Assembly (NCBI GenBank): GCA_029863645.1
Contig: JAOTVA010000003.1
Coordinates: 1 to 64,000 of the forward strand
DNA from: Gemmatimonadota bacterium
GTDB taxonomy: Bacteria > Gemmatimonadota > Gemmatimonadetes > Longimicrobiales > Gaopeijiaceae
DNA: 64,000 nucleotides
Direction of reading: 5' to 3'
Shown: one piece after another, positions 44,074-53,762 of the stretch
How the letters are laid out: the number at the start of each line of letters is the position of its first letter
How positions within the stretch are numbered: the stretch's first letter is position 1
The notes under the pieces: model-generated
Told to the model about the DNA's origin: nothing
Databases searched by the model: none
Seen by the model: the letters and a program-made list of their open reading frames with translations, nothing else
Program-made: the position numbers and the translations under genes

Positions 44074-44454
44074 CTACCCCGTTGGTCCCTCTCCGGCAGT
44101 GTCGGGGGGCATGGCCTCTACAGCGTGTGCATTCCGGAAGCGCATGAGCCCGTAGACGAGCTCGCGGGCGACCTTGGAGCCGATCCAGACGGCCGCGACC
44201 AGTGTGGCGATCCAGCCCCCGATCACGAGGTCGGTGGGCCGCACCACGGTCCACACGTACAGGGCCACGCCTCCACCGAAGAGCAGCCCGCCCAACCACC
44301 CCCACCACCCCGCGCGGTTCCTCGCGAGCGCCCTGCAGCGGGCGCACCAGAGCAGGCGATCCAGCTCCATCTGATCTCGCGTCACCAGGCAGCGCACGCA
44401 CGTGATCTCATCGGGATAACGGTCCCGCCACGACACGCCGCGCTCTTTGGCCAC
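44074..44454 (-). CDS. Zinc-ribbon membrane protein, unrecognised
   Basis: A 126-aa protein with two CxxC pairs (CVRCL and CARCR, about 18 residues apart) forming a probable zinc ribbon, followed by two hydrophobic helices (WWGWLGGLLFGGGVALYVWTV and LVIGGWIATLVAAVWI). No family name was recognised. GTG start at 44454, 8 bases after the isocitrate dehydrogenase stop, so it is co-transcribed. Confidence 0.7.
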   Translation of the reverse strand: MAKERGVSWRDRYPDEITCVRCLVTRDQMELDRLLWCARCRALARNRAGWWGWLGGLLFGGGVALYVWTVVRPTDLVIGGWIATLVAAVWIGSKVARELVYGLMRFRNAHAVEAMPPDTAGEGPTG

Positions 44455-44462
44455 GCCCGGTT

Positions 44463-45476
44463 CTACTCCAGGGCCCGCACGAGGGCCTGTGCATATTGAG
44501 CGGTGCTCGCGGTTCCACCCATGTCCGGGGTGCGTACCTCCGCCTTACGGATGACCGTGTCGATCGCGTCGCGGATTCTCTGGGCCGTCGGGGCGTCGTC
44601 GAGGTGCTCCAGCATGAGGCAGGCCGACAGGAGCAGCGCGGTGGGGTTCGCGACGCCCTGCCCTGCGATGTCTGGCGCAGATCCGTGTACGGCCTCGAAC
44701 ATGGCTGCGTCCGTGCCGATGTTGCCGGCGGGCGCGAAGCCCAGCCCGCCGACCAGACCCGCCATGAGATCGGAAAGGATGTCGCCGAACATGTTCTCCA
44801 TGACTAGAACGTCGAAGCGATGAGGATCGAGCACGAGCTGCATGGCCGTCGCGTCGATGATGCGATCCTCGGACTCGATCTCAGGGAAGTCCTTCGCGAC
44901 CTCACCAGCCTCCTCGAGAAAGAGGCCCTGGGTGTACTTCAAGATGTTGGCCTTGTGCGCCAGCGTGACCTTCTTGCGACCACGGGAGCGCGCGTACTCG
45001 AACGCATAGCGGAGAATCCGCTCGGCTCCGAAGCGGGTGACGATCATCACCGATTCGGCAGCCGCCCGGGGGTCACCCCGAATGCCGATGTAGTGCTCAA
45101 CCCCGACATACAGCCCCTCGGTGTTCTCGCGAATTAGCACGAGGTCGATGTCCTTGTACCGCCCGCCTTCGAGAATCGTGCGCACCGGACGCACGTTCGC
45201 GTAGAGGTCGAAGGTCTTCCGGATCTCCACGTTGATGGAGCGGAATCCTGAGCCCGACGGCGTGGTGAGCGGCCCCTTCAGGATGACGCGGTTCCGCTCA
45301 GCCGAATCGAGTGTGGCCTTCGGCAGCGGGTTCCTCACCTCCTTCAGCGCGGTCAGGCCTGCGAGCTGGGTGTCGTATTCCAGCTCGGCGCCAGCGGCAT
45401 TCATGACCGCGAGCGTAGCCTCAGTGACCTCCGGACCGATGCCGTCTCCGGGAATTACGGTTATGGTGCGCGGCAT
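44463..45476 (-). CDS. NAD-type isocitrate/isopropylmalate dehydrogenase family protein
   Basis: Beta-decarboxylating dehydrogenase of 337 aa. GPLTTPSGSGFRSINVEIRKTFDLYANVRP carries the substrate Ser and Asn typical of isocitrate dehydrogenase, with NTEGLYVGVEH, KANILKYTQGLF and NMFGDILSDL as the remaining family motifs. The short length and sequence suggest the NAD-dependent homoisocitrate/isocitrate branch; isocitrate is the likeliest substrate for a TCA-cycle role. ATG start. Confidence 0.88.
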   Translation of the reverse strand: MPRTITVIPGDGIGPEVTEATLAVMNAAGAELEYDTQLAGLTALKEVRNPLPKATLDSAERNRVILKGPLTTPSGSGFRSINVEIRKTFDLYANVRPVRTILEGGRYKDIDLVLIRENTEGLYVGVEHYIGIRGDPRAAAESVMIVTRFGAERILRYAFEYARSRGRKKVTLAHKANILKYTQGLFLEEAGEVAKDFPEIESEDRIIDATAMQLVLDPHRFDVLVMENMFGDILSDLMAGLVGGLGFAPAGNIGTDAAMFEAVHGSAPDIAGQGVANPTALLLSACLMLEHLDDAPTAQRIRDAIDTVIRKAEVRTPDMGGTASTAQYAQALVRALE

Positions 45477-45488
45477 CGACTCCTCTGT

Positions 45489-45995
45489 TCAGCGACGCTG
45501 GATGTATCGCTCGTTATACTCGAACTCGGTGTGGTCCTCACCCCATTCGACGAGATCCTCAATGAGGGTAATGCGTTGGGTGCCGTCCCGCCGGGCCTGG
45601 CCGGCGATGTTGAGCGCCCGCCGCCAAAGCACGTCGGTCAGCTCGTCCCGCCGCAGCATCGCGTTCGCGACGCTCGCGCCACCTGCGGTCTGCGTGATGA
45701 CTCGTACGCCGGCAAGGCCTGGGAAGTCCTGAAAGAGTCTCTGTGTCTCGTCCGAGAAGAGATACACATAGGGTCCGACCTTCGCCCAGAGCGTACCCCC
45801 CCGGTTGAGCTGGCTCGACCCTTGGCGCACGATGAGCAGCGCCACGTTCCCGTTGATCTCCACGTCGGCCAACTCCGCTACCGAGGCGTAATAGCTCTCG
45901 ATCTCGTCGGTTGTCGGCAGCGTCAGCTCCACGGGCTCCTGGCAGGCCGCTACCGACAGCGAAGCAGCCACAGCGAGGCCGATGCGCACCTTCAT
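45489..45995 (-). CDS. Putative lipoprotein
   Basis: A 168-aa protein with a lipoprotein signal (AVAASLSVAAC). The mature part (YYASVAELADVEINGNVALLIVRQG, LWAKVGPYVYLFSDETQRLF) was not recognised. The ATG at 45995 overlaps the upstream lipoprotein stop (ATGA), so the two are a coupled pair; an in-frame GTG lies five codons earlier. Confidence 0.65.
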   Translation of the reverse strand: MKVRIGLAVAASLSVAACQEPVELTLPTTDEIESYYASVAELADVEINGNVALLIVRQGSSQLNRGGTLWAKVGPYVYLFSDETQRLFQDFPGLAGVRVITQTAGGASVANAMLRRDELTDVLWRRALNIAGQARRDGTQRITLIEDLVEWGEDHTEFEYNERYIQRR

Positions 45996-46606
45996 GCCCC
46001 AGCGTACCAAAGGAGCGACCGCGCCATCATGTCCACCGCGGACGCGAGCCCACGTGGATCGGCCGGAGGGTAGACGTCACCGTCCAGGATGGAGAACCAG
46101 AGCACACGGCCCGTGCGAACCTCTATGAGGGCCGTCCAGAGGCGCACGGTGGTCCCCGTTTCGGCATCCGACTCCAGGGATGTCTGTACTGGAATGAGAA
46201 CCGCGTCGGCGTCGACGAGAGCGGACAACCGACGCAGGTCGCCGTAGAGGGGATCGCCCACCCTCATGACCTCGGCCGTCAGAAATTGCCCCACCGGAAG
46301 GCCACGGGTGCTGGACCGCACCCCGGGAGAGCGGCGCAGCATGTCGTCGACTTCTGCTGGCAGGATCCAGTCGATCTGGACCCGGCGTTCACGCAGGCCG
46401 AAGATGATCTCCGCGTCGGGCTCTCCCATCACGCCCAGGTTCTGCTGGACGGGGAGAATCATGACGCGACGACCCCGAAGGTCCGGGGCGATGCCGCTGG
46501 TGGTCCCGGGCCCTGGCGCCGGCGGAGGGCCCCCAGAACATGCGGCAACCGCGACCGCCGTCGACAACACTACGCCGACGCGGCGAGCGCTGACCCCGAA
46601 GCCCAC
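45992..46606 (-). CDS. Putative lipoprotein
   Basis: A 204-aa protein with a lipoprotein signal (STAVAVAACS) and a Pro/Gly-rich linker, then a domain with RRVMILPVQQNLGVM and ALVDADAVLIPVQTSLESDAE. This pattern (an N-terminal ILPV strand and a later ADAVLIP strand) recalls periplasmic proteins of the TolB-N/GNA1162 type, but I cannot assign it. GTG start touching the msrB stop. Confidence 0.6.
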   Translation of the reverse strand: MGFGVSARRVGVVLSTAVAVAACSGGPPPAPGPGTTSGIAPDLRGRRVMILPVQQNLGVMGEPDAEIIFGLRERRVQIDWILPAEVDDMLRRSPGVRSSTRGLPVGQFLTAEVMRVGDPLYGDLRRLSALVDADAVLIPVQTSLESDAETGTTVRLWTALIEVRTGRVLWFSILDGDVYPPADPRGLASAVDMMARSLLWYAGA

Positions 46607-47010
46607 TAGGCCTCCTCCTCCGGCTCAAGCTCGAGCGCACAGGAGTTGATGCAATACCGCATGCCGGTCGGGTTGGGACCGTCGGGGAAGACGTGACCGA
46701 GATGGCCGTTGCACACCGCGCACAGGACCTCCGTGCGTGACATCCCGAGGCTGCGGTCCGTCTCTTCGACGACGTTGGACCCATCGACGGGCTCGTAGAA
46801 CGACGGCCAGCCCGACTTCGAATCGTACTTGGTATCCGAAGAGAAGAGCGGCGTGCCGCAGCCCCGACAGCGGTACATGCCTTTCGACTTCTCGTCTGTG
46901 TATCGGCCGGTGAACGGCGCCTCCGTGCCCTTCTTGCGTAGCACGTGATAAGCCTGGTCATCGAGGATCTGCCGCCACTCCTCTTCGGTCTTCTTCTCGG
47001 CGTCCGCCAT
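46606..47010 (-). CDS. msrB: Peptide-methionine (R)-S-oxide reductase
   Basis: Repairs the R-form of methionine sulfoxide. 134 aa with the zinc site CRGCG and CAVCNGHLGH, SGWPSFYEPV, and GMRYCINSCALE with the catalytic Cys. There is no signal peptide, so it is cytoplasmic. It heads a minus-strand run that includes two lipoproteins and isocitrate dehydrogenase. Confidence 0.94.
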   Translation of the reverse strand: MADAEKKTEEEWRQILDDQAYHVLRKKGTEAPFTGRYTDEKSKGMYRCRGCGTPLFSSDTKYDSKSGWPSFYEPVDGSNVVEETDRSLGMSRTEVLCAVCNGHLGHVFPDGPNPTGMRYCINSCALELEPEEEA

Positions 47011-47156
47011 GTAACCTCCAACCGCAGTGATCGCGCGCGTGTCGAACCCCGGCGCCCCGCTCGGGATCCACCGAACCGTGAGGGACCCGCCATTGACAGG
47101 ACGCGTAAGCGGGCGCCGATTGGCCTCCCCTGACCGAAATGGGAGGAGCCCCGCGC

Positions 47157-47543
47157 ATGAGCACAGCCGAAGTCCGACACGAGAAGTGGGATGAGATCCC
47201 GCGCGAGACTGTGACCGACGATATCGCGCGCCGTCTGTTTACGGGGGACCGCATGATGCTGGCGCAGGTATACCTGGATCAGGGAGCGGTCGTGCCGTGG
47301 CACTCGCACGAGAACGAGCAACTCACCTGGATCCTGTCCGGGTCGCTCCGATTCATGGTGGGCGAGGAGGGGTCGGATGACGTCCTCGACGTCGTCGTCT
47401 CCGCGGGAGAGGTGCTCTTCATTCCCTCCAACGTGCCCCATCGCGCCGAGGCCCTCGAGGACACCGTCGACGTGGATATCTTCAGCCCGCCGCGTCAGGA
47501 CTGGCTCCAGGGGACCGACACCTACTTTCAGGACCGCCGCTAG
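47157..47543 (+). CDS. Cupin-domain protein
   Basis: A 128-aa single cupin barrel. Motif 1 is VVPWHSHENEQLTWILSG and motif 2 SAGEVLFIPSNVPHRAEAL, providing His and Glu metal ligands. The role is unknown. GGGAGGAG lies 8 bases before the ATG at 47157; an in-frame upstream ATG at 47139 was rejected because it precedes that site. It is divergent from msrB. Confidence 0.85.
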   Translation: MSTAEVRHEKWDEIPRETVTDDIARRLFTGDRMMLAQVYLDQGAVVPWHSHENEQLTWILSGSLRFMVGEEGSDDVLDVVVSAGEVLFIPSNVPHRAEALEDTVDVDIFSPPRQDWLQGTDTYFQDRR

Positions 47544-47649
47544 GCGAGTACCAGGCCGCCCGCCGGGTGGCCTTCACCAGGTCCCACCGGCTACTACATT
47601 TGCCGAGGTGGATCGCACCGTAAATCGTCGGATCTAAGGGACTGAGGTC

Positions 47650-48585
47650 ATGGGTACACCGACCATGCAGGAAGCCAGTTGGATATGGCGCGACGGAGAG
47701 TTCGTCCCCTGGGCAGAGGCGCAGCTGCACCTGCTGTCGACCGCCGTCATGTTCGGTACCTCAGTATTCGAGGGGATGCGGGCGTACAACACCGCCAAGG
47801 GTCCGGCCATCTTCAGGCTCGATGCACACATCCGCCGGCTCGTCGACTCGGCGCGTATCTACCGGATGGTCCCGGAGTACACCGCCGAGAAGCTCGCTGC
47901 GTTGAGCCGGGAGACCGTCGCCAAGAACGAGCTAGAGGACTGCTACATCCGCCCCATGATCCTGCGCGGCTATGGGGCGCCAGGACTGAATCCCCTCAAC
48001 AGCCCGATCCACACGTTCATAGCAGCCTGGCCGTGGGGCGCCTACCTGGGCGAGGGCGCACTCCAAGGGGGGGTCGACGTCTGCGTGACTTCATGGCAGC
48101 GTGCGATGCCCAACACGTTTCCGGCGCGGGCGAAGGCCGGCGGCCAGTACGTCAATGCCCAGCTCATGAAGATGGAAGCGATCACCAACGGATATACCGA
48201 CGCGATCGCCCTGGGCCCGGGAGGTTTGGTCAGCGAGGGCACCGGGATGAACGTGTTCCTGGTTCGGGACGGAGCGATCATCACGCCCCTCCTGGACGGC
48301 ACCGCGTTGGTCGGCATCACGCGTGGGGCCGTGATTCAGATGGCGAAGGACCTGGGATACGAGGTGCGTCACGAGCCCGTCCCGCGCGAGAGCCTCTACA
48401 CCGTGGACGAGATCTTCTTCACCGGCACGGCCGCCGAGGTCACACCCGTGCGCAGCGTGGACCGCATTCCCGTCGGTGACGGCAAGACGGGACCGATCAC
48501 CACTGCGCTCCAAAAGCAGTTCATGGAGACGGTGAAGGCGGAGAACGACGATCCGCACGGCTACCTCACGTACGTACACGGGTGA
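47650..48585 (+). CDS. ilvE: Branched-chain amino acid aminotransferase
   Basis: PLP-dependent class IV aminotransferase of 311 aa for Leu, Ile and Val. The PLP Lys lies in ARAKAGGQYVNAQL. Other motifs are FGTSVFEGMRAY, YIRPMILRGYG, GPGGLVSEGTGMNVF and FFTGTAAEVTPV. GAGG lies upstream of the ATG. It stands alone on the plus strand. Confidence 0.93.
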   Translation: MGTPTMQEASWIWRDGEFVPWAEAQLHLLSTAVMFGTSVFEGMRAYNTAKGPAIFRLDAHIRRLVDSARIYRMVPEYTAEKLAALSRETVAKNELEDCYIRPMILRGYGAPGLNPLNSPIHTFIAAWPWGAYLGEGALQGGVDVCVTSWQRAMPNTFPARAKAGGQYVNAQLMKMEAITNGYTDAIALGPGGLVSEGTGMNVFLVRDGAIITPLLDGTALVGITRGAVIQMAKDLGYEVRHEPVPRESLYTVDEIFFTGTAAEVTPVRSVDRIPVGDGKTGPITTALQKQFMETVKAENDDPHGYLTYVHG

Positions 48586-48600
48586 GCCCTCGGAGCGACC

Positions 48601-50343
48601 TTAGTCGCTCTTGTCTGCCCGCTTGATCAGGTAGCTCAGCCCGAGGAAGGCAGCGCCGAATCCCATGAACAGCAGGATTCGCCAGATGACGTCGACCTGG
48701 GCCATGTCGACCAGCAGCAGCTTCGCCGCCACCAGGCCCAGAGTCGCCAACCCCGCAAGCTGCACACCCTTCCGACCCGGCTTGAGAGACAGAAGCAGAA
48801 GGGCGATGCCGTAGATGCCCCAGGAGAGTGAGATCAGCTCCTGGCCGAAGTCAAAGGGGCGGAACTGCGTAGCGAGCCACGCCAGGAAGACGACGTGGGC
48901 ACCGATGCGATAGACCCGCCTCGCCAAGGCCGCCTCAAACACGAACGTCGAGGTCAGCGCGAGGATGATGGCCCCAAGCGCGCCCAGTTCGCGCGGGCTG
49001 AACGAGGACGCGGCAGAGATCCCGAGGACGTCGACCCGAGCCAGGATCATGAGCCCAAGCTGCGCGAACAGCAGGTGGGCGAGCACCGAAACGCCCGGCA
49101 GCCCCCATCGATGGTGCGCCTGATGCATTCCCGCCGCGGTCACCGCCAGGGGAAGCATCACCCTGTAGTCGAAGAAGCCTAGTGTGAACGCCAGGACCAG
49201 TAGGATCGACGCCGTCTCGGCTGATGCGTTCAGCGCGAGGCGAGTCTCGGCGAGGCGCCAAGCGAACACCAGGTAGACGATGGAGCCAACCCCGAACATC
49301 GGCCCGAACGTCGCCCGTTCGACCGAGAACAGAGCACCGAGCTCGAGGACGGCAATGAACGCGCCCATGACGCAGCCGACTCGGAGCAACAACAAGGTGA
49401 TCCGGGCGGGTGGGACAACCTGCGCCCACCGTCCCTCTACCGTCGGCACCGGCCAGGCGTCCGGGTTGAGCCTGTGCAATTGCGCGCGGAGCAGGGGCGT
49501 CGCCCCAAAGAGCGCCCACGCGACCAAGATCCCGATCACCAGTGCCGCCCTCTCCACGGTAACCGGCGGCGCGGCGGCGAACTCCACCCCGAGCGCCATC
49601 ACCGAGAGCCCTCCGAAACCGAGGACCAGGAGGAGCGTTCGCCATCCGCGCTGGAACTGAACGGTGCCGGCGCCGGCGAGCAGAACGAGCGTGTACGCGA
49701 CGAGCGCCGGCACGTTTGCGACTCCGGTACTCACGAGGAACGGCGTCGAGAGGCCGCCGCTGGCCCCGATGACCGCCAACGACGTGAGACGCTGCCGTTC
49801 GGCGAGCAGGAAGGCCAACACGGTCGTCACGCACATGAACGCGAACGCGAGCGCGAAGGGGACCAGCTCGTAGAGCTCGTACGAGGCGTAGCCCACCAGG
49901 TAGTAGACGGCGATCGCACCACCCAGTAGGTATTGGCTATAGCGCTCCCGAGACCCCTCCAGGCGAAGGCCGATGGCCAACATCAGCGAGCCAGCGGCGA
50001 GGCCGAGAACCAGGCGGAGGCCGGGTCCGATCCACCCCTGGTCGAAGGCGTACCTGAAGAAGAAGCCGAAGGCGAGCACGACGAACGCGACGCCGACCCG
50101 CCCCAGCCAGCGTTCTCCGTGGTCGGCGAGGCCCGCAGCCGGCGCGGATGGTTGGGGCGCTGCGTTCCCGGCCGCAGTGTCGCCCTCGCCGGGGGTGCTC
50201 ATCCAACTCCACTCGTGTGTGCCCGGCGCCACCTTGGGGGCGGGGTCTTCGGCGGGACCTGCCGACTGATCCGACAGCCGAGCCACGAGTCGCTCCAACC
50301 GAGCGACCCTTTGCTCGAGACTCAGGCGAGCGGGTTCGGACAT
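48601..50343 (-). CDS. DUF2339 polytopic membrane protein
   Basis: A 580-aa protein with a short N-terminal coiled-coil (SLEQRVARLERLVARLSDQ), a Pro/Gly/Ala linker, and many hydrophobic helices, including GERWLGRVGVAFVVLAFGFFFRYAFDQGWIGP, which is typical of DUF2339. The function is unknown. The ATG at 50343 places the coiled-coil at the N-terminus. It is the last gene of the ATP-grasp operon, 16 bases after the transglutaminase stop. Confidence 0.85.
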   Translation of the reverse strand: MSEPARLSLEQRVARLERLVARLSDQSAGPAEDPAPKVAPGTHEWSWMSTPGEGDTAAGNAAPQPSAPAAGLADHGERWLGRVGVAFVVLAFGFFFRYAFDQGWIGPGLRLVLGLAAGSLMLAIGLRLEGSRERYSQYLLGGAIAVYYLVGYASYELYELVPFALAFAFMCVTTVLAFLLAERQRLTSLAVIGASGGLSTPFLVSTGVANVPALVAYTLVLLAGAGTVQFQRGWRTLLLVLGFGGLSVMALGVEFAAAPPVTVERAALVIGILVAWALFGATPLLRAQLHRLNPDAWPVPTVEGRWAQVVPPARITLLLLRVGCVMGAFIAVLELGALFSVERATFGPMFGVGSIVYLVFAWRLAETRLALNASAETASILLVLAFTLGFFDYRVMLPLAVTAAGMHQAHHRWGLPGVSVLAHLLFAQLGLMILARVDVLGISAASSFSPRELGALGAIILALTSTFVFEAALARRVYRIGAHVVFLAWLATQFRPFDFGQELISLSWGIYGIALLLLSLKPGRKGVQLAGLATLGLVAAKLLLVDMAQVDVIWRILLFMGFGAAFLGLSYLIKRADKSD

Positions 50344-50359
50344 GACTTGGGTGCCCCGG

Positions 50360-51283
50360 TCAGTTCCCGTCCAACGCGTCGACACGCACGGACACATCAA
50401 GCGTCTCGCCCGCGCCGCCCGTGACCACGCCGGACGTTGGCGTCGCGTCTCGGTAGTTGCGCCCGGTCGCCACCCGAATGTGATCAAGGCCGACGGGCAC
50501 GCCGTTCGTCGGATCCAACCCCTTCCAGCCCTGGAAGGGGAGGTAGGCCTCCGTCCATGCGTGGGAGGCCTCTGCCTGGATCTTGTTGGCGTAGTCGCCG
50601 CCAGTGTGGATGTACCCGACGCGGTAGCGGGCAGGCACGTGCTCTAGCCGGGCTATGCAAATGAGGAGATTCGCGAAGTCCTGGCAGACACCCCTGCGGC
50701 CCTTGAACACCTCGAAGGGCGTCGTCTCGAGTTGTGTCGAACCCGGCTGGTACTCCAGCTCGAAGTTCAGCGTGCGGGTCATGTCCAACAGCGTATAGAT
50801 GAGATCGTGACTGTTCCGAATCACGAAGGACTTCGCGTAGGCTGCCAGTTCATGGAGCTCCGACTCGTCCAGCTCGGGGGGGAGCAGGTACGGCATCATC
50901 ATCTGCGACTGCCAGGGCATCCAGGGAATCGGGATCGAGGGCCGTGGCATCTGATTGGGTGCCGCTAGGCCGGCCTTGGCGTGGACGCACACGACCGATG
51001 TCGCTTCGATGATGAGATCTGTATAAGGCTCCGTGATTTCGTATTGGACGACGTGGTTCCCGAAGACGTCGTCGAAGTCCCTGCTTCGTCCCGGTACCGA
51101 CACCGAGAGCGAATACTCGAGCACCTCTTGAAAGCGATCCTGCACGGGTCGTAACCGGAACAGGTGAGAGCTCTTGGTGACCGGGGATGCGTACCGATAG
51201 GTGGTGGTGTGTGTGACCGAGTAACGCCGGGAGCCAGCCCCCTGCGCCGCGGGATCTGCCGTGACCGCGGGCGCGTTACTCAT
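50360..51283 (-). CDS. Transglutaminase-like cysteine protease/peptidase-fold protein
   Basis: A 307-aa protein. The N-terminal beta-domain (HTTTYRYASPVTKSSHLFRLRP) is followed by a transglutaminase core with the triad C (GVCQDFANL), H (ASHAWTEAYLP) and D (GLDPTNG). In this genomic context such proteins are thought to act on peptides made by the linked ATP-grasp enzyme. There is no signal peptide. It overlaps the alpha-E gene by 4 bases. Confidence 0.9.
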   Translation of the reverse strand: MSNAPAVTADPAAQGAGSRRYSVTHTTTYRYASPVTKSSHLFRLRPVQDRFQEVLEYSLSVSVPGRSRDFDDVFGNHVVQYEITEPYTDLIIEATSVVCVHAKAGLAAPNQMPRPSIPIPWMPWQSQMMMPYLLPPELDESELHELAAYAKSFVIRNSHDLIYTLLDMTRTLNFELEYQPGSTQLETTPFEVFKGRRGVCQDFANLLICIARLEHVPARYRVGYIHTGGDYANKIQAEASHAWTEAYLPFQGWKGLDPTNGVPVGLDHIRVATGRNYRDATPTSGVVTGGAGETLDVSVRVDALDGN

Positions 51284-52278
51284 GCGTCGGACACCGAACG
51301 AGCCGAGCCGACCGCCGGAGCCGATACAGCCGCATGGAAGTATTCCTCGCTGATGACTTGAGACAGCTCTGCAGTGTGCTCAACGATATGCGTAAGTACT
51401 CCGTGGATATTCGAATCGATAGCCCGGCCGACATCCAAGTTGAGCACGGTGCTCCTCAGCACATTCAGCAACTCGGCGGACCTGAGGCCGATGACAGAAC
51501 CTTCAGGGCGAATGCGCTCGAGAGCCTGCTGTGCGCGTGCCACGGCATACGCCACCGAACTCGGGAAGCTCTCCTCCTGGAGGAGAAACTCAGCAACCCC
51601 CCGCCCCCCGAGCGCGGACCTACGCTTCTTGAAGAAAGGCTCGTACGCGTACCGGGTGCGAAGAATGGCGATCCACTCCACGGCGTCCACGGCCTCGGTC
51701 GGAGCCTGCGAAGCCTCGCTCAGCGCGTGATGGTGGAGGTCCAAGATCCGGGCGGTCATCCCGGCCCGCTCCAAGTTGAGACCCAGCCGCATAAAGTGGA
51801 ACGGCTCTTCATGGAGCACGGTGTTGTGCCACACGCCCCGGAACAGGTGACACCGGTCGTTCACCTCGTGATAGAACATCTCCCGCTCCGAGTCGAACAT
51901 CTCGCGGGTCTCGTCCTCCCCGAGCCACAGCCAGAGCGAGTTGAGAGTATTCCACATCTCGAGACTGATCGTCTCACGAATCGTCCTCGCGTTCTCTCGC
52001 GCAGACCTCAGCGAGCTGAAAATCGAGGCGGAGTGGGAATCATCCCAGGTCAGGTACTTCTGCACCAACTCGCCGTCGCCCACACCTTCGGCTCCGAATC
52101 GCTCCTCGAACGCGGGCTCTTCGCCCGCGACGATGAGCAGGGGTAGCCAGGTACGATCCTCGGGCAACACGTTGTCGAGCATCATCCCTGCGTGCACGCG
52201 CAGGAGGCGGGCCATCGTGTCGCACCGCTCCACGTACCGCATGAGCCAGTAGCAGTTCTCGGCTACGCGAGAGATCAC
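51280..52278 (-). CDS. Alpha-E domain protein (DUF403)
   Basis: A 332-aa all-helical protein starting [29 protein letters not shown], the hallmark of the alpha-E family, which always accompanies circularly permuted ATP-grasp genes and transglutaminases. The role is unknown, presumably as a partner of the ATP-grasp ligase. It overlaps its neighbours by 4 bases on both sides. Confidence 0.92.
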   Translation of the reverse strand: MISRVAENCYWLMRYVERCDTMARLLRVHAGMMLDNVLPEDRTWLPLLIVAGEEPAFEERFGAEGVGDGELVQKYLTWDDSHSASIFSSLRSARENARTIRETISLEMWNTLNSLWLWLGEDETREMFDSEREMFYHEVNDRCHLFRGVWHNTVLHEEPFHFMRLGLNLERAGMTARILDLHHHALSEASQAPTEAVDAVEWIAILRTRYAYEPFFKKRRSALGGRGVAEFLLQEESFPSSVAYAVARAQQALERIRPEGSVIGLRSAELLNVLRSTVLNLDVGRAIDSNIHGVLTHIVEHTAELSQVISEEYFHAAVSAPAVGSARSVSDA

Positions 52279-53762
52279 CGTTTCGCCTCCGCAGGGCTAT
52301 CCACAGAATCGTCGAGCACCCAGGTGTCCTTCGAGCCGCCGCCCTGGCTGGAGTTCACGACATAAGAGCCCTCACGAAGCGCGACGCGACTCAAGCCACC
52401 CGGGAGCACCCACCTGGACCGACCCGACACGATGTAGGGTCTCAGGTCGACCCGGCGCGGGGCTGCCGCGTCACCCGTCCACGTCGGGGCGGTTGAGAGC
52501 TCGATGCGAGGCTGCGCGATGTAGCTTCTCGGATTGGCCCGGATACGTGACCCAAAGTCCTCGATCTCCTGCTTGGAGGCCTGTGGGCCAATCAACATAC
52601 CATAGCCCCCCGCTTCGTCGACGGTCTTCACGACCAAAGAACCGAGATTCGCGAGCACGTACTCGCATTCCTTCGGGCGCGCACAGATAAACGTCTCGAC
52701 CTGGCCGAGCAGCGGCTCTTCATCGAGAAAGAATCGGATCAGATCGGGCACGTAGGGATACACGGCCTTGTCGTCCGCGACGCCGTTCCCGACGCCATTG
52801 GCAAGCGTCACGTTCCCCTTCGCATAAGCCGCCATGAGACCGGGGACGCCGAGTATGGAGTCCTTCCTGAACACCTCGGGATCGATGAACGCGTCGTCGA
52901 TACGCTTATAGATGACGTCGACGGGCTGAGCACCGGCGGTCGTCTTCACCCAGACCTTGTCGTTGGCGACGAACAGGTCGCGCCCCTCCACGAGCTCACA
53001 GCCCATGCGACGCGCCAGAAAGCTGTGCTCGAAGTACGCCGAGTTGAGCGGTCCCGGAGTCAGGATGACGACCCGCGGAGCATCCCGGCCGTTCGGCGCG
53101 AGTTCGCTGAGCGCCTCGGCGAGGCGAAGCCCATAGTCATCCACCGGGCGGACGTGCGCTTCCTCGAAAATCCTTGGGAAGGTGCGCTTCATGACCGCGC
53201 GGTTCTCGAGGACGTAGGACACGCCCGACGGTGTGCGGAGATTGTCCTCCAGCACCAGGAAGCTCCCGGCAGGATCCTGAATGATGTCGATGCCGGCGAC
53301 GTGCACCCTGACGCCTCCCGGGGGCTCGATCCCCCGCACCTCCGCTAGGTAGCCCGACGATCCCTCGACGATCTCACGCGGGATGATGTCTTCCGACATG
53401 CAACGGCCCGGCCCGTACACGTCTCCGAGGAAGGCCTCGAGGGCTTCGATGCGCTGGCGCAAGCCGGCTTCCAGCAGTCTCCAGTCGTCCGCGGCGATGA
53501 TGCGGGGAATCAGGTCGAACGGGAAGACGCGCTCTACCCCGGATTGCTCGTCGGAGTAGACGGCGAACGTCACGCCGTGGCGGAGGAACGTCTCTTCGGC
53601 GAGCTCCTTGCGCCTCCGGAACTCTTCGCGGGGCAGCGAGTCGATGCGTTCGAGCACGGCTTGAACCGCACCTCGGATGCCTCCGTCGGCCTCGAACGCC
53701 TCGTCGAAGGTGCCCGGGATCGGCTCATAGCCCTCGAGCAGACCCTTCGGGCGGGCTACCAG
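52275..53762 (-). CDS. Circularly permuted ATP-grasp protein (peptide-ligase-like)
   Basis: ATP-grasp enzyme of the DUF404/DUF407 type predicted to form amide bonds in a peptide product. Visible parts are [51 protein letters not shown] and [16 protein letters not shown]. The first ordinary start is GTG at 53657, but the upstream in-frame codons read [20 protein letters not shown], the conserved family N-terminus, so translation must begin earlier. No ATG, GTG or TTG is available there before the in-frame stop at 53778-53780; CTG at 53762, with GAGGGG five bases upstream, is the best candidate, giving 495 aa. Confidence 0.8.
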   Translation of the reverse strand: MVARPKGLLEGYEPIPGTFDEAFEADGGIRGAVQAVLERIDSLPREEFRRRKELAEETFLRHGVTFAVYSDEQSGVERVFPFDLIPRIIAADDWRLLEAGLRQRIEALEAFLGDVYGPGRCMSEDIIPREIVEGSSGYLAEVRGIEPPGGVRVHVAGIDIIQDPAGSFLVLEDNLRTPSGVSYVLENRAVMKRTFPRIFEEAHVRPVDDYGLRLAEALSELAPNGRDAPRVVILTPGPLNSAYFEHSFLARRMGCELVEGRDLFVANDKVWVKTTAGAQPVDVIYKRIDDAFIDPEVFRKDSILGVPGLMAAYAKGNVTLANGVGNGVADDKAVYPYVPDLIRFFLDEEPLLGQVETFICARPKECEYVLANLGSLVVKTVDEAGGYGMLIGPQASKQEIEDFGSRIRANPRSYIAQPRIELSTAPTWTGDAAAPRRVDLRPYIVSGRSRWVLPGGLSRVALREGSYVVNSSQGGGSKDTWVLDDSVDSPAEAKR